From Tubiluchus corallicola (taxonomy: Eukaryota > Priapulida > Priapulimorpha > Priapulimorphida > Tubiluchidae): a DNA stretch of 64,000 bases. Position 1 is the stretch's first letter. Each line of letters opens with the position of its first letter. Made by a program: the position numbers and the translations under genes. Location: contig JAQGDQ010000016.1 of assembly GCA_030141605.1 (NCBI GenBank), forward strand, positions 605,499 to 669,498. The letters run 5' to 3'. Shown here one piece after another: positions 53,672-64,000 of this stretch. A model generated the notes under the pieces. The model searched no databases. It worked only from the letters and a program-made list of their open reading frames with translations, and had not been told where the DNA came from.

Positions 53672-54504
53672 AATTTTAATCACTAAACCATATTTAAATT
53701 CTAAGCCAATAGTGTAAACAATAATCATTACGATTAAAAATATTTTTTCTTTTATGTAGCAAAATTATTACGTTACTAACAGAGAATATAAAACAGTATT
53801 TGCATGACATTGGTTAAACATTGGTTTAAATACAGTCAATAACCTACACATACTTTTAAGCTACAACCATTTCTTTCAATGGTTAGATTTGTCCTTTGTC
53901 AATAGGCTTGTCATCGTCATTGTCGTCGCCATCGTCGCCGATACTGACAATAAAGTGTTCTTTTTAAAAAGCTGCCCTGCCTCTCAAATTTGTTTTTTAC
54001 ACCTTAAAGGGGTTTATGCTACCCACACCCCTCTTGTCTTGTATCCACTGCAGCAGCTGCTCGACAAGCGCGCCGGTCGCATTTCATTACTATGCAAATT
54101 TGCTGGAAGTCGGGTTTGTTAGTTCGAATATGCTCGTCGAAATTTAGCGACAGAAATCTCTTATTTACGGAAAAATCAAAATGAAAAGATGCATACACTA
54201 AATAATGGTAACGAAACACAAAGTAGCCGCGAGAGAAACGTAAAATCTGGACGAACAAAATGATTGCAGATCGATAATAAAACAAACAAAATCCTAATAT
54301 TTTTTTGTATTACAGGTCATTTAATGACTGCCATTATCATTATCTCTGTCAAAAACAAGTTGAAAGTATTGTAAATTATATAATACGCTAGCCAAACCCC
54401 GCGCATAAATCCATAACAACCCACATGCCACTCACACTACACAACCCACAGTGCCCACGCCAGCCACACCACATCCAACACACCACCCACTCCCCAGCAA
54501 CAAC

Positions 54505-54512
54505 AACGACAA

Positions 54513-54544
<32 letters not shown>

Positions 54545-54562
54545 ACAACAGCAACAGCAACA
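54505..54562. repeat. CAA/CAG microsatellite
   Basis: Mixed CAA and CAG triplets following a CCACA-rich stretch (54420-54500). Confidence 0.85.
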
Positions 54563-56587
54563 TTTCCTCCGTAATTTTAATTTGTATAGAAGCAATCTTT
54601 GTAATGATCATGCATCATTAACAACGCAATACGAAACGCCATACGCTTATAAGTGTAAAGTGTATTGGTACGGTAGTTTGTAGTCAGTTAATTATTATTA
54701 AGAATCGATAAAATTAATGAATCCCAACACGCACCAATCTTTTGATGTAAGAAATGAGATGACGGAGCTATGTGAACATGTCTGCAATTTCATCAACATG
54801 ACAACTGGCTTCAAGTCAAGCTCAAGCGCACTTCATTTTCTATTTCCCTGGCAGACATTTTAAACATGGTTGATTGAAACCCTTTATTTAAAATGCCAAA
54901 CGCTGATTGATTGTACACACGCCGATGCTTTCCGACTTGCGACCTTGGTTCATATCTAAATGATAAATCTCACTGCGTAATATTGACATCACAATCCCAG
55001 ACAGATCAAATGATTTGAAGACATCTATTTGATTCAAAGAACTTGGTATCCTCTTTTGGTCGCCGACTGACGCGGTAACGCCCAGGCGCTGTCCGTCTCA
55101 ACATTCCTGCTAAAAGCCGCCGAGTGTCAATAGTCCAACAGTTTAAATATCGCAGACTTCCCTACATATAGGCGGTCAGGCAAATCCATCGAGTCTCTTT
55201 GGGAACATTCTGAAGCGAGAGGTTACTACTACAACTAGTGATGCGGTTGGAAGGTTTAGTCGATTCTCCACAATGAAAAGTAAAAGGCTTGTAACATATC
55301 TAATACTTTAAACAGGGGATGTGCAGTTGTTTCTACCAAACGAATACCATACTAATAAATATTTTTACTAATTAACATTAGGGAAAAGGCAAATTGAAAA
55401 TAGATCGCTTGTACTGTCACCAGTTTTGTTGATCAGTCCTTCGTATAAATGAAAGGTTGTTGGTGCAGTGTGTAGCACTGTGGTAGTACTGTGTAGCAAC
55501 AATTTAAGCAGCGATCAAGTGGAAACACTGAAAGAAACTGTCGACAAGCTAGCGGGTTGTTTTGTTAAATGTTGCACAACAACCAATGGGTTTTTTTATC
55601 ATTTATAAACTCTACAGCAAGTCTTTGTTCAAATCACTACACTAACTGTGTCGACTACATTGTGCACTTTCGATTTTTTGTTGAAAACAATGGATTTTTT
55701 GCTGTGCACTTTTCAGCTTGAAATAGTGTAGAATGTTATCACTATTCTTCTAATCCCTGGTGACTAGTTGTCTTATTTGGCACATTTTTGATAAGAAAAA
55801 ACAACCGACATAACATTATAGATTCCGTTCGTTTAAACTCGACTGACTAGTAATAATATTAAAATTAATTATACTTCTATAAAAACACAACTAAAACGCC
55901 TATAAGCTATCAACCAAAAATACGCCAATAATTATTAACAAACATATTTACCTATAGAGAACTATTACGCACTACCAGATGATTGGACAGCAAACAGGTA
56001 GTAAATACTCGTCAGAGCACCTAGATTCTACAAATTTACACAAAATAAGTAATTTATATATTTCCAAACATTTTCCTCTCGGGGCAATTTGTCGAGATTA
56101 TTTTTTACCGGAGACGGTTACCATAGCAACGCTTTTTCGCCAAAATTTGACGAGATTTGAGTCAACAGTATTGTTTGCTGAAGAAATACTCTTGTCATTT
56201 TCTGCAAAATTTCCTTGCACCTCCCATTACTTTACATAAAAATGGCGCTGCTCATCCTCATGTTATCACAGAAAACTAAAAAAGATCTCTCAAAGTCAAC
56301 ACTGCATGTTCACAGACACCTGGTCACGTGTTCTTTTACTTGATACGCATAACTTACTAACTTAGTGACTCATTGGAACAGCTCCTAATGAAGCAAACAG
56401 AAGCAGTGAGGTAATTAGCAATCTGGAACGGCCCACTTTCGCCTCGGCCCTGCTTAGGAATATCTCATGCGTCTTAGTGCCAGAGTAATTATTAAAGGCT
56501 ACACAGAATGAAGCATCAAAAACATCCCCATTCTACAGTGAGTGTGAAATTCAGAATTTTAGCTCCAAGGTTAGAAACATTAGTATA

Positions 56588-56590
56588 ATA

Positions 56591-56667
<77 letters not shown>
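56588..56667. repeat. TA microsatellite
   Basis: About 40 TA units. Confidence 0.95.
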
Positions 56668-56672
<5 letters not shown>

Positions 56673-57937
56673 GTCATTGCTCATATATAAATATATGTAT
56701 GTAGCTAAGTATATGCCCAGTATAAGTGTTATCAAATTGCACACGCAGCAGTCTTAATCACTCATATTAGAACTAATAAGAACCGGAGATGCAAATCTAG
56801 ACCTTTTCTCTGAATTGTATTAAATAACTTTACTCTTGAATCCATTGAAGCGAACCAGAAAGCAAAAACTTTTAGCGTGAGTTAACTGTAGATATTTTGC
56901 TCAGTTGACTTCACAGTTTTAATTGTATAGTTTTTCCTGATCACCAGTCACGCATTTGATGCATTGACTGTGAGTTTAGTTAGCTCAATCAGATTTATAA
57001 ATTTTTGCATCATTGAAGCCTACTCACGCTCAACGACGTGCTAAATTTAATCTTGTCTAAATATGCAATGAGTTAGCCGGCAATAAATCCAGCTCCAACA
57101 CTTACGTCCGTTATAATAAAAAAACTGATTTAATGAATTGTTGTAAATTGTTCAAGTGCCACAGAGTGAGTTTACAGTAATTGGATTCTAGTTTCACACA
57201 TTAACACTCGCATCAACTGGCAGTAGGAACGACGGAGTGCCAGTTGAGATTAGTCTAAATGCAAGTGTAATTAAAGCTAAGCCACATTACTAGTGACAGT
57301 TTTGTAATTTGGACAGGGAGAACTCTATATAGACAAATTGCGTGGCGTACATTTTTCTTTTTTCTGTGATCCTTTGTTCGTCGCACTTTAGCATTTTTGT
57401 TTTCTCTGATCAGCTGACCTTTTCAAAATTTTGTGTTTTTGCTTTCATTGGTTAGGTGCTCCACAATAACACAACGTTTTTCTTGTTATTAGTTAGCAAT
57501 ATTTAAAAGGTATCAACTATTTTAGGTCGTTTAAAACAAATTTTTCTGTGCATAATAAATAGAAAATAATGCAGGGAACGGGATGTGAACTAAGTTCATT
57601 TTGGTGCAAATGACTTTGGAACTTGTACTAGCTCGTCTCTAAAAAGTCAGAGAAACTGGGAACTTGGATTAGGTTCATGGGGGAACATTAGTCATGGGGG
57701 AACATGAATTCATTGTTTTTCTTGCAAAAAGATAGAAATGGAACTAATTCCTAATACGAGGGAGAGAGCTACTACTTTTCTAGTCGCGGGAAGCCAATCG
57801 AGACTAGGATGTAACTAAGGAGATAAGACGTCTATATGAATTCGATGCAAATATTTCTGCGCGCCTAAACTTCACGACAACGAAACATTGGTAACGTTAA
57901 TTTTTATGTATCCATGTAAGAAATATCTAGATAAGAA

Positions 57938-58049
57938 TTTCTATTCTATTCTATTCTATTCTATTCTATTCTATTCTATTCTATTCTATTCTATTCTATT
58001 CTATTCTATTCTATTCTGTTCTATTCTATTCCATTCCATTCTGTTCTAT
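57938..58049. repeat. TTCTA pentanucleotide microsatellite
   Basis: About 20 ATTCT/TTCTA units, degenerating at the right end (TTCTG, TTCCA). Confidence 0.95.
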
Positions 58050-58904
58050 AGTTATGTGCCTCATTTCAGATAATTTTCCTTGGCTAGATACATTCCGATT
58101 CTCCCACCACAACATCAGTGTTGTGAAATTTGGGTGGTACGTGCTAGACGCGCTTGAAGAACAACCAAAACAAGGGGAAAAGATAAAAAACATTAAACCA
58201 AATAGTTTCTCGTAAAACATTAGCAGCTATAACGTAAACCACCTAAAGAATAACGTGAAATCAAAATTACGCTCCTCAACTTTTGTAACTATATTTACCG
58301 TTTAATTTTCAATCACCAACGAAATAGCATCTTTGTTAAAGAAATGTTGGCACTTTATTGTTTCATTGCAACATATTTGCGACATTGTGAAAATAGTTAT
58401 ATAAACTCGCCCAAAGAGGCAAAAAAATGTAACGTTATGCAATGCAGTAGTCAAAAACATCATTATTAGATCGTATGAATATTTGGCGTTCTTTTCGCTT
58501 TCTTTTTTACACTAACTTTGATGTGTGGCTGCAACTTGTTGCAGTTCAATACTCAGACACAGACAGATATTTCTGTTATTTGATTTAGCGCCGTTTCTCA
58601 GCTTGTCGCGTCATTATTCCTCTCCTTATACAAAATTAGTTCCCCTGTGGGAACAGCAACAATTAAGCATATCAAATAAACTCGTGGTAATCGATAATCA
58701 TTCTGATAATCATATCACCAAGTTTGCCGACGTTGTCACCCTCTTATTACGTTATTTGCATTACGGCCTTTGTTGTTAGCATTTGCCAGTATTTTTCAAA
58801 AGAGTTCTTGGAGACTTTAGTCTAGACTAGAGTGTTACAGCTAGAATTTTCATGTGCCCCGTTTATGTTTTAAAAAACTGCCCTTGTTGGTGAGGCAGTA
58901 ATGA

Positions 58905-59150
58905 CTCATTTCGCCAGTTCACATTTCGCCCATCTATTATATTGCCAGTCTATCATTTTGCCAGTGTATCGTTTTGTCAGTTTGTGGTTTTGCCAGTCTA
59001 TCATTTCTCCAGGGCATCATTTCGCCAGACGGCACTGGAGAAATGATAGACAGGCAAAATGATAAACTGGCAAAGTGATACACTGCTGATATGGCATACT
59101 AGCGAAATGATAGACCGGAAAAACAATATGGTATACCGGCAAGGTAGTTA
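58905..59150. repeat. hairpin made of inverted TTTTGCCAGTCTATCAT words
   Basis: 58905-59030 repeats words such as TTTTGCCAGTCTATCAT and TTTCGCCAGT in the forward sense. 59035-59150 repeats their complements (for example GGAGAAATGATAGACAGG). The best-paired arms are 58987-59013 and 59035-59060, with about 20 bp between them. There is no coding potential. Confidence 0.7.
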
Positions 59151-59959
59151 ACGTTGATTCACAAGAAACCAAGGTAATCTTCTGAGTAGGGTATTTACAG
59201 CATTTAGTACGTTTAGCATTTGCTTCACATAATTCAAACATCTTTTTGCGTTTCCAAAACGTTTTAATTTTAATTCTGAACGATGTATGAGTATTTAAGA
59301 ATGACAAAAAATCGCAAATGTGCTGCATGGTAATTATCAAAATTCCTCCTCACTGTGCAGAACCAAAGTGTCAAACTTTTAATTAATAAGCACCTAACAC
59401 GTAATACTTGCACCTGCAGTCCAGAATTGAATCTGGCACAGTACTGGGAATGCCCTCTCCGTAGAAATAAGATCAATTTTTCACCTGTCCCCTTCCAATT
59501 TGTTTTATCAAAACTTAATTATGTACGCAACAATTCTGCGACTGAAGATTATAATTAAACTATCAGTGAATTGTCACATAATGTAGTATATACACTTATA
59601 TTCTATTGTCTATTCTGTGCTCATATGGCTATTGTCACATGTGGGGGCTGTGCATATAGGGGACTCAACTAGCTCCGTCACGCAATTTCCTCACAGGATG
59701 TTTGTACACGTTTAACATGTACCCTGCCACCTATTGGAAACTACAGTAAATGCGAGAAAGAACAAGAGGCGAATATTTAGATTGCTCTGGGGAACGATCA
59801 CCTTTGTATAAATGCAATTAGAAACCAGTTATTTACACAAGTACTTGTGGCTCATGAAGCGAAAACACCAAAATGAGCACATCCACCCGCAAAATATGAA
59901 TTGATACAAAAGATACCAGGTAATAAACTTCTATTATGTAGTCAAGTCTCGATTCAATA

Positions 59960-60660
59960 CTGCTGCTGTTACCCATGACGCCGTCGTCATACCAGTACTG
60001 CTATGTTTTCGTTGCTGCCGGTGCTGTTGCTACTACTCTTAGTACTGCTGTTCCTACAGTAAGTACTGCTGCTACTGTTTTTCTGCCGACACCGTTGCTG
60101 CTACTGTTCTTGCTTTTGCTGTTGTGCCTAGCTACTGTGTGCTACTGCTGCTGCTGCCTCTGCTGCCTCTGCACCTTACTGCTGCCTCTGCTGTTGTTAC
60201 TGCTGTTGTTGTTGCTGTTGTCATTGCTTCTATACTAGCTTAACGGTTTTGCCACTGGCTCCAGTACTGCTGCTGGTTATGCTGTTGTTGTTGTTGTTAT
60301 TGTTGCTGCTGCTGCTGCTGCTGTTACTGCTGCTGCTACTGCTGTTGTTATTGTCACTGCTTCTATACTAACTTAATGGTTTTGCCACTGGCTTCTAGTA
60401 CTGCTGCTGCTACTTATGCTGTTGTTGTTGTTGTTGTTGTTGTTGTGTTGTTGTTGTTGTTGTTGTTGTTGTTATTGTTGTTGTAGCTGCTGTTGTTGTC
60501 GCTGCTTCTGCTGCAGCTGCTGCTACTGCTGCTGTTGTTGTTGTCACTACTTTTATACTAGCTTAATGGTTTTGCTAGTGTCTCATAGTGCTGCTGTTGC
60601 TGCAGATGCTGTTATTGTTTTTGCTGCTGCAGCTTTCCCAGTAATCCATTGCTTTTGCCA
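59960..60660. repeat. CTG/TTG-rich satellite with higher-order units
   Basis: Imperfect CTG and TTG triplets carry a non-triplet block of about 45 bp ('CTTCTATACTAGCTTAA' followed by GGTTTTGCCACTGGC). The block recurs near 60222, 60352 and 60543 with spacings of 130 and 191 bp. The Leu- or Cys-rich ORFs here are artefacts. Confidence 0.85.
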
Positions 60661-63062
60661 CTAGTCCTATTACGGTTGCTTCTAACTGTTGCAACTGCTT
60701 GTTGATCCACTGCAACTGTCGCCACTCTTTGTGTTGTTGATGCCATCACGAGCGCCACCCCGACACAACTACTTCTGTATTCTAACTGCTAGCAAACCCT
60801 TACTACACTAATTTAAAGCGTAACTTCCCGCCTATTTTTTAAAGATGTAAAAGTTGAGAGTGCGTTGTTAGTACTGCGTTTGTGCGAAAGGAACCAAATT
60901 TGGTAATTTCTCGAACAACATATCTGCCTTAAACAAGTATCTAGTTGTCGCTTGTACATCGCGTTAATATTTACTGGGTTTCGCTTGCCGCTATATAAAA
61001 TCATAGCCAGAATGTATTAATAACAGTATAGCGTCTCTTTCGCTAAAAACTCGATGGGATTCAACACCGCTCGCCTTGTACAAACCTTACACTATGTGGT
61101 CGATTTTGAACACTGCTCACTTCCGACTGTTAATCAACAGTTTGATTAATATTGATGGCTTGCGTTGTCTGGATTGATAGCGCTGAAAAGTTTGTTTTTG
61201 AAGTGCAGATGACGACAAGAAATAAAAGCTATGTTGACATTATCGGTTGGAGCGCAAAATTACTCAAGCCGAACCAATATGAATTTTTTCGAACAGATAT
61301 GTAAAGGGCAGAGCCGTGAACACATACAAAACATGTGTCTATTTAAACCTTTGATTTTGGTCATAGATAGTTGTGGAATTAGTGGCAACGCAATTAAAAC
61401 TATCGTCGTAAGCCAAGCCTTGTTAAATTGTGTAATAGTCTCTCTGTGGACAGGTAACGGCAAATTAATCCAACAAAACTAACAAGAACGGTTCACCTAT
61501 TTCCTCGTTATGGCGTCTATGTTTCTTCCTAATGTAGTGGGACTTAGCTTGAGACTTTTTCAGTATTGAGGAATAATGAGGTTTACCTTATTTCCCGTTA
61601 GTCTATCATAGCAGGGATTACTTTCGCCACAGCGCATCGCTACTTATGGTTCAGGTCAATTCAGTTCAGCACAACTCAATTTAGTTTGGGAAGTTTAATT
61701 TAGTTTACTTTAGTTTGAGAATTCTATTTAGGCATCTACTGGTAGAAGTCTAATCCCACAGCCTACTTGCATAGGTCCATGCACTGGTCACTCAGTGTAT
61801 TGTTTCTCATTGTTTTAAACGTGGTTAAAACTAAGCTTGGGCCAAGACTACGAGTAGTGTATATTGTTGGCGTAGTTGTTGGCAATAAATGAGTCATTTA
61901 AACAATTGACTAAATAAGCATTGACTAAATATAGTCTCTTCAGCATTAAATCTTTGCGCTTCAGAACAGGGGCTTAGTCCAGTAAACTAAATAATGATGA
62001 TATCAAAAAATATTATCATGTCTAAGATCAGTTTACAGTTCCGTAATAAACTATTCGTAATGTCACATACCGTTGCACTGAACTCATTTTCTGATTCTTT
62101 CGTAAAGCAAATCAACGTAACGATGGGCGTTTACGCGTTTTTTAACAATAACAATTTAAATATGTCGTTATTTCAATGATTTTCGTTATTGCTAAGAGCT
62201 AAAATGTTTGTGCAGCCAAAAACTAGATTTTAGAATTTTATTTTTCCGACAATACACATTCAAAATTTAAAACAGTACAATAAAATAATAAAAAGTACAA
62301 ACATACAGATTAAAAAAACCTGTACAAAGACGCAGACGAAAAGAATAATTAGTAAAGCAAATAAAATGCGAAAGTAATAGATAATAGTTGGAATCTTAAT
62401 CTCAAAAATGTCGTTGACTCTTTCGCCTTTTAGACAGAAAATACAATTTTGGTCAAAATCACTTGTGTCCCAGTGCCTCGTAAAACCAGTTTTGTGCACG
62501 TGCTTCGACATACAAAAATGTCGAAATAACAGCTGTATGCAATCGCTTACCATTGTTGTTAACATGCTTTATGTAATTTTGGAATAACTGCGTAAATACC
62601 AAGAAAAAGTTGCTGTCATTGCTAACTGAAATGGACAAACAAAGACAGAGGATTCTCTGATGTATACAAAGCTACCAGCTGCAGGATTTCCCATGTTTGT
62701 AAAGCGTTCTTACGTCTGCTTTGCCCATATTTTAAATAATCTGTTCCAGCGTCCTGCCTGATATGGCCGAGGAATTCATTCAACTCGTCATGCTGTTAGA
62801 AAATGCAAGTAACATCAAAAGTTACAGTTCACTGTATTGTCAAAAAGCTCTTTTTAAATCACCACTTTTCGGCAAATCAATGCCTTCAATGGAATTAGTA
62901 AATAAATTTAATTACAGCCATGAGATGGTGAATGCATGATAGATGCTTATTTGTGACCTCTTTACAACTACATTTTCTGATCACCTTTTGTGACCAGGGA
63001 GGGTGAGCCTAATAAGTATGTAATACGTATTATGCATTAAGCAAAGTTAGCAGTAAGGAAAC

Positions 63063-63122
63063 GTCATCATCATCGCCGTCATCGTCATCATCAACATCGT
63101 CATCACCATCATAATCATCAAT
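63063..63122. repeat. ATC/GTC-rich microsatellite
   Basis: Imperfect CAT/CGT triplets. Confidence 0.85.
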
Positions 63123-64000
63123 ATACTTACTCATCAAGTTACAATGTTCGCATGTTAAAAATGTGTACGCTAGTTAACAACGTTTCTGACGTGGCCAGAA
63201 ACTGAAGTTTGTTCAAAACGATAGTTACAGAATTAAACATTGAAATGACGTCAACCTTTTGTTTGAATGTTTTAATATTGATTTTATTTAATTCACATTG
63301 CTTGATTATCTATGAATTCCACTCTGCAATGAAATCGCAACCTATTGCTTTTCGATCAGTAACCTGTGGGTCAAGGTCAATTATTCTCCTTTCAACTTTT
63401 ACCATTTAATTAATCTCATCGAGATCTTTGATTTGAAATATTACTAGCTACTGCCGCTTCTCGCTGGAAACATTTGTCGCCCGTTCTCTATTTCGCCCCC
63501 TAGTGGGGTCACACATCAACACCAAGCTCATTGTAACCATACCGCTCGATTCGTCTCACCGACATTTTATTTCACCTCTAATGAAGTGGCCGTCAAAGGG
63601 GTTAGTTTCTGAATGGAAGCCAATTTCAAGAGTTTGACAATATCAAGAATATCAGTTTCAAGAGTTTGAAGACATGACAATGTACGCTATACTGACATTT
63701 ATTGTGTGGAACAAAACAGTCAAAAAAGTAAAACAGCTAATATCGACAGGATAAATTTGACTGGTTTGTTTTCAAATAAGAATGGATTCATTTTAATAGA
63801 AAGCAGAGTGTGGGCTTCTGAAAACAAGAGACGGAATTCAGTCGTGATGTTTCTTGGATACTCAGACTTATACAGGTCTGAAGCTCAATCGGATATCAGC
63901 AAAATGGTACAGTAAATTCCATGATTTCGGAACGTAGCATTATTGGCATCCCTTGCTCATTATTAAGAAAGTGTGGAAATGTGTAAACGGCCAGTGTTCA

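Larger units (their letters stand above)
49409..64000. other. region with no recognised gene
   Basis: The signal-peptide exon and promoter of the receptor gene should lie somewhere here on the minus strand, but I could not pick them out. A minus-strand ORF at 58220-58026 starts with a signal-like segment ('FGLMFFIFSPCFG'), without a convincing splice link. A GC-richer patch is at 55060-55260. Other ORFs (for example 62565-62260 minus, with hydrophobic stretches) match no family I know. The remainder is AT-rich sequence with the repeats listed separately. Confidence 0.35.

Noticed and set aside
59975-60664. Leu-rich and Cys-rich ORFs
   Set aside because: Frames of the CTG/TTG satellite; not proteins.
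62260-62565. Minus-strand ORF with hydrophobic C-terminal half
   Set aside because: No family match, and its hydrophobicity follows from T-rich codons of AT-rich DNA.

Overview
The window is AT-rich, intron-bearing animal DNA. The genes have spliced exons, the families are metazoan (an alpha7-like nicotinic receptor, an aquaglyceroporin, a pentraxin-like secreted protein), and there are LINE, BEL/Pao and MITE remnants with many long microsatellites. The receptor resembles the protostome alpha7-like group (insect alpha5/6/7), so an invertebrate, probably a protostome, is my best guess; I cannot name the species.

Layout. At 0.8-3.1 kb (+) lies the 3' part of a papain-family (C1) cysteine peptidase gene, including one GC-AG intron. 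At 5.6-20.8 kb (-) is a complete seven-exon aquaglyceroporin of 339 codons. Its third intron... counted from the 5' end, the second intron (9259-19734) carries a full-length 7.8 kb BEL/Pao LTR retrotransposon in the opposite orientation, with 430 bp LTRs and a TATAT target duplication. This element is the most striking object in the window. Its first ORF is a SAP/coiled-coil protein fused to a complete glycogenin-like glycosyltransferase domain that keeps the DXD, the acceptor-tyrosine region and the catalytic lysines. It lies upstream of and in frame with Gag, separated by a single TGA. At 25.4-26.4 kb (-) is a broken tandem copy of the aquaporin gene that lacks two core exons.

A degraded LINE lies at 27.6-28.7 kb and a single-exon secreted pentraxin/LamG-like gene at 29.5-30.6 kb (-). 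From 32.4 to 49.4 kb (-) runs an alpha7-like nicotinic acetylcholine receptor gene, complete except for its signal-peptide exon. The exon that encodes the pore-lining M2 helix is present twice (both 87 bp). The copies are separated by only 39 nt, which strongly suggests mutually exclusive splicing. Its introns hold a LINE fragment, a TA-flanked MITE and microsatellites.

From 49.4 to 64 kb I find no convincing gene. This stretch holds microsatellites, a hairpin made of inverted short words near 59.0 kb, and a CTG/TTG-rich higher-order repeat near 60 kb.

The genes do not form a pathway. The common theme is a gene-poor region shaped by transposons, where one retrotransposon has taken up a host carbohydrate enzyme and where tandem duplication has produced both an alternative exon and a dead gene copy.
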